This document shows positions 46,655 to 57,907 of a stretch of 64,000 bases of DNA, in pieces. Under the pieces are notes generated by a model, which saw only the letters and a program-made list of their open reading frames with translations, ran no database searches and was not told where the DNA came from. The stretch is taken from contig NZ_JRKS01000006.1 in NCBI RefSeq assembly GCF_000763805.1, forward strand, positions 23,184-87,183, given 5' to 3'. Position 1 is the stretch's first letter. The number at the start of each line of letters is the position of its first letter. This stretch comes from Paracoccus sphaerophysae. Its GTDB lineage: Bacteria > Pseudomonadota > Alphaproteobacteria > Rhodobacterales > Rhodobacteraceae. The translations under genes were made by a program, and so were the position numbers.

Positions 46655-46683
46655 TTGAAATGCGGCGCCGCGCGGTCTATATT
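46655..46683 (+). promoter_or_regulatory. Near-consensus sigma-70 promoter of a small transcription unit
   Basis: TTGAAA (46655-46660), exactly 17 bases, then TATATT (46678-46683). This is close to the best match possible in DNA of this GC content, and it begins only 4 bases past the DUF4174 stop. A start near 46690 is expected. It is followed by three copies of GTCCGA (46686, 46703, 46715) that can form alternative hairpins with GGAC at 46693-46696. Confidence 0.8.
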
Positions 46684-46721
46684 CTGTCCGAAGGACAACG
46701 ACGTCCGACAGGAGGTCCGAA

Positions 46722-46796
46722 ATGAGCACGACATCCTACAACCCGCGCCCCATCACTGGCCGGACCGGCCCGATGCCGGGATATTCGCCGCGCTGA
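46722..46796 (+). CDS. 24-residue Pro/Gly/Arg-rich peptide
   Basis: ATG 46722 with AGGAGG at 46709-46714 in front opens 24 codons to TGA 46794-46796. The product begins [16 protein letters not shown] and ends in GYSPR, without hydrophobic or charged clusters. Promoter, strong ribosome site, frame and terminator all lie within 210 bases, so it looks like a self-contained gene, either for a small protein or for an mRNA leader/sRNA that carries a frame. I know no family. It overlaps the 3' end of the convergent hypothetical gene by 44 bases. Confidence 0.6.
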   Translation: MSTTSYNPRPITGRTGPMPGYSPR

Positions 46797-47426
46797 GCCG
46801 CGACCTTTCGGTCTGAATCCACGCCGTGACGCCCGCCTTGGTTTCCGCAAGGCGGGTTTTTTGTCGCGAATCGCTCAGCTCCGCGACCGCCGCATTGCCT
46901 CCGGTGAGATGGGCGAGAAGGAACGCCATCGCTTCCTCGCCCAGGTCGATCGCCTCGATCTTCATCTCGATGTAATGGCGATACATCCGCGCCGCCCGCT
47001 GCGGCCCGACGCGGGCCAGGTCCAGCGCCCGCAGGTCGGCGATCATTGTGCCGATGGTGGCGAGCTGGTTGTAATATTGCACCACCGGATCGACGACGCG
47101 GAACGGCAGGACGTGGATGTTCTCCACGATGGCGCCGAACAGCCGGTCGTTCTGTTCGGTCGGGATTACCGGGAAGAAGCCGTCAGCCTTGAGGATCATC
47201 GCCTCCATCTCGGCGCCATAGACGGGCAGGCTCTGCCCCTTGAGCGTGGCGACATGGACCCGGATCTCGGCATAAAGCGCGCCCTGCACGTCGCGGACCC
47301 GCTCGGCCCGCGCGGCCCGATCCCGCGCCGCGCTCAGCAGATGCGTCACCACCCAGCCGCCCGCCACCACCGCGCCGCCGATCATGGCGGCGACGACACG
47401 GGCGTCGGACAGGGTGGTGGCGAAGC

Positions 47427-47430
<4 letters not shown>
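46753..47430 (-). CDS. Hypothetical membrane-anchored helical protein
   Basis: A 225-residue protein: one N-terminal membrane helix (about residues 12-34, VAAMIGGAVVAGGWVVTHLL), then an Arg/Ala-rich coiled helix and a helical domain with YAEIRVHVATLKGQ and VVQYYNQLATIGTMI. I do not recognise the family. The start is GTG 47428-47430, overlapping the pccA stop (GTGA), so it belongs to the propionate operon. Its last 40 codons run antisense through the terminator and frame of the 46722 unit, so the C-terminus is probably not conserved. Confidence 0.72.
46832..46862 (+). terminator. Strong intrinsic terminator of the 24-codon unit
   Basis: CCCGCCTTG, a 7-base loop and CAAGGCGGG form a perfect 9-bp stem followed directly by six T (46857-46862). 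It works on the plus strand only and lies inside the coding region of the convergent hypothetical gene, which is unusual. Confidence 0.92.
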
Positions 47431-49484
<2,054 letters not shown>

Positions 49485-49593
49485 GGCGGTTCCTGGGATG
49501 GCGCGTGACAAACGAAAAGCCGCCCCGGTCGATCAGACCGAAGCGGCGGGATGGCAGGTCGGGCGCGCGCCGCGGGGCGCGCGGATCAGGTCG

Positions 49594-49803
49594 TTACTGG
49601 CAGAGCCGCACGTCGTCGCACAGCGCGCCGCCGGCAGCACCGATCGCGGCGCCCTTGGCCACGGATTTGCCCGAGATGTCGGCGATGACGGCGCCGGCGC
49701 CCGCACCGATGAGCGCGCGGTCCATTTCGGTCGGCTGGATGTTCTGGGTGCAACCGGCCAGCAGGGCAGCGGCAGCGGTGAGAAGCACGAGGGTCTTGGA
49801 CAT
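49594..49803 (-). CDS. Small lipoprotein with glycine-zipper segment (paralogue 1)
   Basis: A 69-residue protein: lipoprotein signal with lipobox LLAGC (Cys18), then IGAGAGAVIADISG and KGAAIGAAGGALCDD, glycine-zipper-like stretches, and the end VRLCQ. The C-terminal pattern GALCDD...C is shared with the product at 49924. Glycine zippers insert into or lie on membranes (as in SlyB or OsmB). It lies between pccA and its own paralogue, on the same strand. ATG 49801-49803. Confidence 0.85.
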   Translation of the reverse strand: MSKTLVLLTAAAALLAGCTQNIQPTEMDRALIGAGAGAVIADISGKSVAKGAAIGAAGGALCDDVRLCQ

Positions 49804-49923
49804 GGATCTATCTTTCTGGCAGCGCCGAATCCGGTGGAATGAGGCCGGCTGACCGCCGGATGGGCCTGCAATGCCCCGCCCTGCGCCCGGGTTCCGGGTC
49901 GGGCGGGATCATTGGCGAAAAGT

Positions 49924-50157
49924 TTACTGGGCGCAGACGCCCGCGTCGTCGCAAAGCGCGCCGGCCGCACCGCCGATGAGCGCGCCGGTGGCGATGTTCT
50001 CGTCAAGCGCCTTGGCCACGACGGCCCCGGCGACAGCACCGCCCGCGGCGCGCTGGGTGTCGGCCGAGAGGCCGGTCTGATAGCCCGGCGCGCAGGCCGA
50101 AACGCCGGCGGCCAGCACAGCGACGCCCGCGAGGCGGAGGATGAAAGAGTTCGACAT
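49924..50157 (-). CDS. Small lipoprotein with glycine-zipper segment (paralogue 2)
   Basis: A 77-residue protein: signal with lipobox GVSAC (Cys22), QRAAGGAVAGAVVAKALDEN, then IATGALIGGAAGALCDDAGV and a final CAQ. The close match of its second half with the product at 49594 shows a tandem duplication. Both end with a Cys pair spaced for an intramolecular disulfide in the periplasm. ATG 50155-50157. Function unknown. Confidence 0.85.
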   Translation of the reverse strand: MSNSFILRLAGVAVLAAGVSACAPGYQTGLSADTQRAAGGAVAGAVVAKALDENIATGALIGGAAGALCDDAGVCAQ

Positions 50158-50329
50158 GGTGATCTGCCTGTACAATGGGCCCTTTTCCGGGCCGGTTTGG
50201 AGTTCCAGCAGAATATGCCACGGCGCGCCGCCGCGTCAAACTGACAAGCAGGTGAAGGCTGTGCGAACGGCAAGAACCCGCATGGCAGAAGACAGGACGC
50301 GAGGGCGGGCGGTGACAGCGGGCGACGGG

Positions 50330-50731
50330 TCATTCGTCGTCCCCCTCGTCGTCGTCCCAGTCGTTCCAGCCGAAATCCGGGGGGGAGTCGGTGGCGAACA
50401 GTTCGGGGAACCCCGCCTCGGCGCGCTTCAGATCGACGCGCAGCAACTGCTCATAGCTGGTCGGGTCGAGCTTGCCGACGGCGACCACCTCGCGCCCCAG
50501 AAGCCAGGACAGCCGGCCGGCGTCCAGGTTGCCGCGCTCGAACGGCTCATCCCCGAAATGCTCGATCAGCGCTGCGAGGAATGCCGCATCGGCGCGGCGA
50601 TCGCCGGCCGAGCGGTCGCGATAGCGTTCGCGCGGGGCCAGCTTGGTTGCGCCCTTGGGGTTGGCGCGGCGGATGGTGAACTGGTGGTCGGTAGACGGCA
50701 GGCGTCCGGGAAAGCCGCGATGCTTCAGCAT
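50330..50731 (-). CDS. Hypothetical protein with acidic C-terminus
   Basis: A 133-residue soluble protein: a basic N-terminal third (MLKHRGFPGRLPSTDHQFTI and KGATKLAPRERYRDR), a helical centre (AFLAALIEHFGDEPFERGNLD) and an acidic tail (FGWNDWDDDEGDD). The charge split suggests a DNA- or partner-binding protein, but no family is recognised. It is a regular member of the pccB-pccA interval in related genomes as far as I recall. ATG 50729-50731. Confidence 0.72.
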   Translation of the reverse strand: MLKHRGFPGRLPSTDHQFTIRRANPKGATKLAPRERYRDRSAGDRRADAAFLAALIEHFGDEPFERGNLDAGRLSWLLGREVVAVGKLDPTSYEQLLRVDLKRAEAGFPELFATDSPPDFGWNDWDDDEGDDE

Positions 50732-50797
50732 GGCGCGCCCCGCAGGCTGGGCGCGGCGGCGGGATGGCGCGGGCCGGTCAGCCCGCGCCGGATGGCG

Positions 50798-50935
50798 TCA
50801 GTTGGCGCCGTACTTGCCCTGGAAGACGGGCTCGGGCGCGACGACGGCCGGCTGCACAACGGTGGTGGTGGGTTGCGGCTGGCACGCGGCGAGAACGCCG
50901 GTCGCGACCAGCAGAAGAACGAGTTTCTTCGACAT
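50798..50935 (-). CDS. Very small lipoprotein (45 residues)
   Basis: A 45-codon frame from ATG 50933-50935. It begins MSKKLVLLLVATGVLAAC, a complete lipoprotein signal whose lipobox ends at Cys18, and continues as a Pro/Thr/Val-rich tail (QPQPTTTVVQPAVVAPEPVF). GGAGC precedes the start. It lies between the DUF6497 gene and the 50330 gene on the same strand, as a third small lipoprotein of this operon. Not recognised further. Confidence 0.78.
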   Translation of the reverse strand: MSKKLVLLLVATGVLAACQPQPTTTVVQPAVVAPEPVFQGKYGAN

Positions 50936-51110
50936 GGGATGCTCCTGTGATGCGGGGGTTGAGTGCCCCGACTGCTCGATCGCGCCGCAACATGCGGCGG
51001 ATGCGTCATGCTAGCCGCAGCGGCGGACGCCGGACAGCCCGGCCCGGACAGGGCGGCAGCCGCATGTGGCAGGCTTGCATCATCACGGGGCAGGGTCGAG
51101 ACAGCGGCCA

Positions 51111-51872
51111 TCACATCGGCTCCCACACGCAGGCGTCGCGGTCGGCGGGGATCGAGAAGCCCTCGAACAGCTGGACGATCGCGGGATCGAAGCTGCCGAA
51201 CGGGCTCGGCGCGGACGCCATCGAGATCACCACCTGCGCCGGCCGCGGCGCCTGTTTCGCCAGCCGGGGCAGGGCAAAGTTCTCGCACAGCCAGACGATG
51301 TCGCGATGGACCGGGTCCTGCATCAGGATGTCGGGCGCGGCGGGCAAAGCGGGGTCGCCCGCGTCGCCGGCGATGGCGGCCAGGTCGCCGCTTTCCTCGG
51401 CGCCCGCGGTCTCGCCGGGCAGGGTGGCGTCGGGGGCTGCCAGTTCCGACGGCAACGGCGCGTCGATCACCCCGCCATCGCCGGGCAGCGCCGGCTGGAT
51501 CGAGATGCCGTCCGCAGCCGGATCGCCATCCGGCACCCCCTCGACCGACAGCCCGCCCAGCGCCGCGTCCAGTTCCGCCTGCTCGGCCGGGCTGAGCTGT
51601 GCGGTATCGCCCGGGCCCTCGGCGTCGTCGAACATCTCGGGCGGCAGTTCGTCGGCGAAATCGCCCGGCTCGACCGGCGGGACGAGTTCCGCCAGCGTCG
51701 GCATGACGAAGCGATATCGCTGCACCAGCCCCATGCCCGGCACGCGGTCCGACAGTTCCTCTTGCAGCCAGACCTCGGCCCCCGACGGCACCGCCACGGG
51801 CGTGGGGGCCGGCTCGGCGGCCATGCCGGCCGCCGTCGAGGCGAACAGAAGCGCTGCGGACATCGCGATCAA
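51111..51872 (-). CDS. Exported DUF6497 family protein with acidic insert
   Basis: A 253-residue secreted protein. After a signal peptide (SAALLFASTAAGMAA) the sequence matches DUF6497 at both ends: VPSGAEVWLQEELSD and, near the C-terminus, VWLCENFALPRLAK, VVISMASAPSPFGSFDP and a final CVWEP. Between them lies an insert of roughly 115 residues rich in Asp, Glu, Ala and Pro (about residues 60-175), which typical members lack. The start may be TTG 51870-51872 or ATG 51861-51863. It follows pccB by 30 bases in the propionate operon. Confidence 0.78.
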   Translation of the reverse strand: MIAMSAALLFASTAAGMAAEPAPTPVAVPSGAEVWLQEELSDRVPGMGLVQRYRFVMPTLAELVPPVEPGDFADELPPEMFDDAEGPGDTAQLSPAEQAELDAALGGLSVEGVPDGDPAADGISIQPALPGDGGVIDAPLPSELAAPDATLPGETAGAEESGDLAAIAGDAGDPALPAAPDILMQDPVHRDIVWLCENFALPRLAKQAPRPAQVVISMASAPSPFGSFDPAIVQLFEGFSIPADRDACVWEPM

Positions 51873-51902
51873 GGGCTTTCGTCGGTCATGCGGGACGGGC
51901 GG

Positions 51903-53435
51903 TCAAAGCGGGATGTTGTCGTGTTTCTTCCAGGGGTTGCTCAGCTGCTTGCCGCGCAGCGAGGCGAAGGCGCGGGCCACCCGGCGGCGGGTGCCGTGCG
52001 GCTGGATCACCTCGTCGATGAAGCCCTTCTCGGCGGCCACGAAGGGATTGGCGAAGCGGTCCTCGTAATCCTTGGTGCGATGCGCGATCTTGTCGGCGTC
52101 GCCCAGTTCGCTGCGATACAGGATCTCGACCGCGCCCTTGGCGCCCATCACCGCGATCTCGGCGGTGGGCCAGGCATAGTTGAAATCGCCCCGCAGGTGC
52201 TTGGACGCCATGACGTCATAGGCGCCGCCATAGGCCTTGCGGGTAATCACCGTGACCTTGGGCACCGTCGCCTCACCATAGGCGAACAGCAGTTTGGCGC
52301 CGTGCTTGATCACCCCGCCATATTCCTGCGCCGTGCCGGGCAGGAAGCCGGGGACGTCGACCAGGGTCAGGATCGGGATGTTGAAGGCGTCGCAGAACCG
52401 CACGAAGCGCGCGGCCTTGCGGCTGGAATCGATGTCCAGCACGCCGGCCAGCACCATCGGCTGGTTGGCCACCACGCCGACCGTCTGGCCCTCGATCCGG
52501 ATGAAGCCGATCAGGATGTTGCCGGCGAAATCCTGCTGGATCTCGTAGAAATCACCCTCGTCGGCAACCTTGGTGATCAGCTCCTTCATGTCATAGGGCT
52601 GGTTGGGGTTGTCGGGGATCAGCGTGTCCAGGCTGTCTTCGATCCGCGCCGGGTCGTCGAAGAACGGCCGCGTCGGCGCCTTGTCGCGGTTCGACAGCGG
52701 CAGGAAATCGAACAGCCGGCGGATCTCGGTCAGCGTCTCGACGTCGTTTTCGAACGCCCCGTCGGCGACCGAGGATTTGCGGGTATGGGTCGACGCGCCG
52801 CCCAGCTGTTCGGCGGTCACCACCTCGTTGGTCACCGTCTTGACCACGTCCGGCCCGGTCACGAACATGTAGGACGTGTCCTTCACCATGAAGATGAAGT
52901 CGGTCATCGCCGGCGAATAGACCGCCCCGCCCGCGCAGGGGCCCATGATGACGCTGATCTGCGGGATCACGCCCGAGGCCATGATGTTGCGCTGGAAGAC
53001 CTCGGCATAGCCGGCCAGGCTCGCCACGCCCTCCTGAATGCGGGCACCGCCGGAATCGTTCAGCCCGATCACCGGCGCGCCGTTCTGCATCGCCATGTCC
53101 ATGATCTTGCAGATCTTCTGCGCGTGGGTTTCCGACAGCGAGCCGCCGAAGACGGTGAAGTCCTGGCTGAACACATAGACCATGCGGCCGTTGATCGTGC
53201 CCCAGCCGGTGATGACGCCGTCGCCATAGGGCCGGTCGGCCTCCATCCCGAAATCGGTCGAGCGGTGGCGGACGAACATGTCGAATTCCTCGAAGGAACC
53301 CTCGTCCAGCAGGATGTCCAGCCGCTCGCGCGCCGTCAGCTTGCCGCGCGCGTGCTGCGCATCGATGCGCCGCTGTCCGCCGCCCAGCCGCGCCTCGCCG
53401 CGCCTTGCTTCGAGCTGTCCCGCGATGTCCCTCAT
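51903..53435 (-). CDS. pccB: Propionyl-CoA carboxylase, beta (carboxyltransferase) subunit
   Basis: A 510-residue carboxyltransferase with tandem crotonase-like halves. Oxyanion-hole segments are visible as [32 protein letters not shown] and, in the second half, [12 protein letters not shown] and [16 protein letters not shown]. It transfers CO2 from biotin on PccA to propionyl-CoA. It is the first gene of the operon; a TTTGCAAA element lies 71 bases upstream of its start. ATG 53433-53435 ([12 protein letters not shown]). Confidence 0.96.
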   Translation of the reverse strand: MRDIAGQLEARRGEARLGGGQRRIDAQHARGKLTARERLDILLDEGSFEEFDMFVRHRSTDFGMEADRPYGDGVITGWGTINGRMVYVFSQDFTVFGGSLSETHAQKICKIMDMAMQNGAPVIGLNDSGGARIQEGVASLAGYAEVFQRNIMASGVIPQISVIMGPCAGGAVYSPAMTDFIFMVKDTSYMFVTGPDVVKTVTNEVVTAEQLGGASTHTRKSSVADGAFENDVETLTEIRRLFDFLPLSNRDKAPTRPFFDDPARIEDSLDTLIPDNPNQPYDMKELITKVADEGDFYEIQQDFAGNILIGFIRIEGQTVGVVANQPMVLAGVLDIDSSRKAARFVRFCDAFNIPILTLVDVPGFLPGTAQEYGGVIKHGAKLLFAYGEATVPKVTVITRKAYGGAYDVMASKHLRGDFNYAWPTAEIAVMGAKGAVEILYRSELGDADKIAHRTKDYEDRFANPFVAAEKGFIDEVIQPHGTRRRVARAFASLRGKQLSNPWKKHDNIPL

Positions 53436-53505
53436 GCCGCCCTCCGTCGATGTTGGCGGGGACAATATGCGCGGTGCGCGGCGGCGCAAAGCGGAAAGGG
53501 GAAAG

Positions 53506-53513
53506 TTTGCAAA
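53506..53513. promoter_or_regulatory. TTTGCAAA site upstream of pccB
   Basis: A perfect 8-base palindrome in the spacer between the divergent pccB and alr genes. In Rhodobacter sphaeroides the short-chain acyl-CoA regulator PccR binds two such elements four bases apart at its pcc promoter; here only one good copy is seen, with a weak partial match (GCGCAAA) near 53484. Function is inferred from that precedent. Confidence 0.55.
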
Positions 53514-53614
53514 ATGACACGGCGACCGCGCGTGGAAATTGGAAACCGGTTAAACCCGTCCCCGCGGCGCCGCGCAGGCTTGACGGCGCCGCGGGGCGGG
53601 GCCATCCCCGGCGC

Positions 53615-54658
53615 ATGGGACTGACGATCGATCTGGCCGCCATCGCGGCGAACTGGAAGGCGCTTGCCGCCCGCGCCCCGGGCGCCCGGCCCGGCGCCGT
53701 GGTCAAGGCCGACGCCTATGGTCTGGGCGCGGCGCGCGTGGCCCCGGCGCTGTACGCCGCGGGAGCGCGGCATTTCTTCGTCGCGCTGGCCGCCGAGGGC
53801 CGCGCGATCCGGCCGCTGCTGGGCGACGATGCCAGCATCTTCGTGCTGTCCGGGCTCATGCCGGGGCAAGACCTGACCGGGCTGATCCCGGTGCTGAACA
53901 GCGCCGAACAGTTCTTCCGCGACCGCGCCCTGCGCCCGCGCGGCGGCTTTGCGATCCAGCTGGACAGCGGTATGAACCGTCTGGGGATGGAACCGGCCGA
54001 GTGGGCCGCGATCCGGGCCGAGGCGCTGTCGGCGCGCACCGCCGCCGGGCAGGGGCCGGCGCTGGTCATGTCGCACCTGATGTGCGCCGACGAGCCCGGC
54101 CACCCGGCCAATGCCGCCCAACTGGCCGCGTTCCGCGAGATGGCGATGGGGGTGACCGCGCCGCTGTCGCTGTCGGCGACCGGCGGCATCCTGCTGGGGG
54201 CGGATTATCACTTCGACGTGACCCGGCCGGGCATCGGCCTGTATGGCGGTGATCCCTTTGCCGAGGCGCGCCCGGTGGTGACGCTGGCGCTCGAGGTGAT
54301 CCAGACCCGCTCGGTCGCGGCGGGCGAGGCGGTGGGCTATGGCTGCACATGGACCGCCGCGCGGCCCTCGCGCATCGCCACGGTGGCGGCGGGCTATGCC
54401 GACGGGCTGCTGCGGGCGCTGTCGGGCAAGTCGGTGCCGCTTTGGGCGGGCGACCGCAGCGCGCCCATCGTCGGGCGGGTGTCGATGGACCTCATCACCG
54501 TGGACGTGACCGACCTGCCCGACGTGCCGGCGGCGCTGGAGATCCTCAACGCCCGCCAGACCGTCGATGACCTCGCCGCCAGGGCCGGGACCATCGGCTA
54601 CGAGATCCTGACCTCGCTGGGTCCGCGCTATCCGCGCGACTGGCGCGCGGCGGAATGA
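53615..54658 (+). CDS. alr: Alanine racemase
   Basis: A 347-residue PLP enzyme producing D-alanine for peptidoglycan. The cofactor motif AVVKADAYGLG (Lys31, Tyr35) and the second catalytic Tyr region (VGYGCTWTAARPSRIATVAAGYADG) are present, with GRVSMDLITVDV in the C-terminal beta domain. ATG 53615 gives MGLTIDLAAIAANW, the usual start; the frame is open upstream without coding character. Its TGA overlaps the start of the MlaE-type gene (ATGA). Confidence 0.95.
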   Translation: MGLTIDLAAIAANWKALAARAPGARPGAVVKADAYGLGAARVAPALYAAGARHFFVALAAEGRAIRPLLGDDASIFVLSGLMPGQDLTGLIPVLNSAEQFFRDRALRPRGGFAIQLDSGMNRLGMEPAEWAAIRAEALSARTAAGQGPALVMSHLMCADEPGHPANAAQLAAFREMAMGVTAPLSLSATGGILLGADYHFDVTRPGIGLYGGDPFAEARPVVTLALEVIQTRSVAAGEAVGYGCTWTAARPSRIATVAAGYADGLLRALSGKSVPLWAGDRSAPIVGRVSMDLITVDVTDLPDVPAALEILNARQTVDDLAARAGTIGYEILTSLGPRYPRDWRAAE

Positions 54659-55416
54659 ACCCTGTCCGCGCGATCGGCCGGGCCACGCTGGAGCTGGTCC
54701 GCGGGGTCGGCGCGGTGGCGATCTTCGCCGCCCGCGGACTGGCCGCGCCGGGCTTTCAGCCGCGACTGCTGGCCGAGCAGCTGCTGCGCATCGGCTGGCT
54801 GTCGCTGCCGGTGGTGGGGCTGACCTCGCTGTTCACCGGCGCTGCGCTTGCCTTGCAGATCAACGCGGGCGGCGAGCGATTCCAGGCCGGGGACGTGGTC
54901 CCGGCCATCGTCGCCATCGGCATGGTGCGCGAGCTTGGGCCGGTGCTGGGCGGGCTGATGGTCGCGGCGCGGGTCGCCTCGTCGATCGCGGCCGAGATCG
55001 GATCGATGCGGGTGACGGAACAGATCGATGCGCTGGTGACGCTGTCCACCGACCCGATGGGCTGGTTGGTCACCCCGCGGCTGTGGGCGGCGATCCTGGC
55101 CGTGCCGGTGCTGGTCGGCGTGGGCGACGTCATCGGCATCATGGGCGGCTGGCTGGTCGGGACGACGACGCTGGGCTTCACGTCGCAGGGCTATCTGTCG
55201 AGCAGCTGGGCCTATCTGGAAAGCTGGGACGTGGTGTCGGGGCTGATCAAGGGCGCGGCCTTCGGCGCCATCGTGGCGCTGGCCGGCTGCTGGTTCGGGA
55301 TGCGCGCCGGGCGCGGCGCCGAGGGCGTGGGCCGGGCCACCACCAACGCCGTGGTCGCGGCCTCGGTCGCGATCCTGGCCGCGAATTTCGTCCTCACCGG
55401 GCTGTTCTTCACATGA
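54655..55416 (+). CDS. MlaE-type ABC transporter permease
   Basis: A 253-residue membrane protein of the MlaE/YrbE family: FTGAALALQINAGGERF, MVRELGPVLGGLMVAARVASSIAAEIGSM and EQIDALVTLSTDP are diagnostic. It forms the membrane channel of lipid-asymmetry transporters that move phospholipids between the membranes. It overlaps alr upstream and the ATPase gene downstream (each by 4 bases). An MlaD gene for the periplasmic ring does not follow, unlike in most mla operons. Confidence 0.93.
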   Translation: MNPVRAIGRATLELVRGVGAVAIFAARGLAAPGFQPRLLAEQLLRIGWLSLPVVGLTSLFTGAALALQINAGGERFQAGDVVPAIVAIGMVRELGPVLGGLMVAARVASSIAAEIGSMRVTEQIDALVTLSTDPMGWLVTPRLWAAILAVPVLVGVGDVIGIMGGWLVGTTTLGFTSQGYLSSSWAYLESWDVVSGLIKGAAFGAIVALAGCWFGMRAGRGAEGVGRATTNAVVAASVAILAANFVLTGLFFT

Positions 55417-56153
55417 ACGGGCACGGCGCTCCCGTGATCGAGGTTCGCGGGCTGACCAAGGGCTTTGGCGCCGCCCGCGTGCTCGACGGGGTCGACCTGT
55501 CGGTAGTGCGGGGCGAAAGCCTGGTCATCATCGGCGGGTCGGGCGCCGGCAAGTCGGTGCTGCTGCGGTCGATCCTGGGGCTCGAACGCCCGGATGGCGG
55601 CGCGATCCTGCTGGGCGGGCAGCCGGCCACGCCGCAGGTCCGGGCGGACTTCATGCGCGATTTCGGGATGCTGTTCCAGAACGCGGCGCTGTTCGACAGC
55701 CTGCCGGTCTGGCGTAACGTGGCGTTCCGGCTGATGACGTCGCTGCCGCGGGCCGAGGCGCGCGCCCGCGCCCTGGACCGGCTGGCCCGCGTCGGCCTTG
55801 GCCCCGAGGTCGCCGACCGGATGCCCTCCGAACTGTCGGGGGGCATGCGCAAGCGCGTGGCGCTGGCCCGCGCCATCGCCGCCGACCCGCGGGTGATCTT
55901 CTTCGACGAGCCGACCACGGGACTGGACCCGCAGCGCGCGGCCAGCATCAACGCGCTGATCCGCGGCATCGTGGACGAAACCGGCGCCACGGCGGTGACC
56001 ATCACCCACGACATGACCAGCGTGCGCAGCATCGCCGACCGGGTCGCGATGCTGGCCCGCGGCCGGCTGATCTGGCAGGGCGACGTGGCGGCGATGGACA
56101 GCGCCGACGACCCCGAACTGCGCGGTTTCGTCGAGGGCCGGCCGCTGGCCTGA
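55413..56153 (+). CDS. MlaF-type ABC transporter ATPase
   Basis: A 246-residue ATPase with Walker A GGSGAGKSV, Q-loop FQNAALFDSLPVW, signature ELSGGMRKRVALARAI and Walker B VIFFDEPTTGLDP, then ITHDM for the switch His. The SGGMRKR signature variant is typical of MlaF. It powers the permease encoded just before it. ATG 55413 overlaps the permease stop. No mlaD, mlaC or mlaB is nearby. Confidence 0.94.
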   Translation: MNGHGAPVIEVRGLTKGFGAARVLDGVDLSVVRGESLVIIGGSGAGKSVLLRSILGLERPDGGAILLGGQPATPQVRADFMRDFGMLFQNAALFDSLPVWRNVAFRLMTSLPRAEARARALDRLARVGLGPEVADRMPSELSGGMRKRVALARAIAADPRVIFFDEPTTGLDPQRAASINALIRGIVDETGATAVTITHDMTSVRSIADRVAMLARGRLIWQGDVAAMDSADDPELRGFVEGRPLA

Positions 56154-56267
56154 GGCCACGGAACGGTCCGGCCCCACGGGCGTTGCCCCGGCATGCCGCA
56201 GCGGACTTGCCAATGTCCGCCTCGCTTGCAAGATGGAACCCGAACCACCGATGAGGAAGCCGCCCCT

Positions 56268-57379
<1,112 letters not shown>

Positions 57380-57383
<4 letters not shown>

Positions 57384-57901
57384 ACGAGCCTCGCGACGCG
57401 CCGGCGGTCGAGCCGTACTCGCCCGTCGATCTGGTGATCGAGGACGAACGCTGGCTGGACGTCGACCTGCAGGGCATGGCCGAGCGCGCCGCCCGCGCGA
57501 CGACCGCGCATCTGGGCATCGACAGCGTGGAAATCGTCGTCATGGGCTGCGACGATGCCCGAATCGCGCAGCTGAATGACCATTTCCGCGGCAAGGCCAG
57601 ACCCACCAACGTGCTGAGCTGGCCCTCGTCCGAACCCGCGCCACGCGCCGCCGGCGCGGTGCCGGCGCTGCCGCCCGGGGACGAGCTGGGCGATATCGCG
57701 ATCAGCTACGACACCTGCGCCGTCGAGGCCGCGGGCCAGGGCAAGCCCTTTGCCGATCACGTCACCCATCTGATCGTCCATGCGATCCTGCACTTGGCCG
57801 GCTATGACCACGAAGCGGACGCCGACGCCGCAACCATGGAAGACGCCGAGCGTTCTATCCTGGCCGGCCTCGGCATCCCCGACCCTTACCGCGAGACCTG
57901 A
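57380..57901 (+). CDS. ybeY: Endoribonuclease / rRNA maturation factor YbeY
   Basis: A 173-residue zinc-dependent RNase with the metal motif H-x3-H-x5-H as HAILHLAGYDHEAD and the substrate region NDHFRGKARPTNVLSWP. It takes part in 16S rRNA 3'-end processing and ribosome quality control. ATG 57380 overlaps the PhoH stop (ATGA), and the CBS-domain gene follows at 6 bases: the standard phoH-ybeY-corC arrangement. Confidence 0.96.
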
Positions 57902-57907
57902 ATTCCC

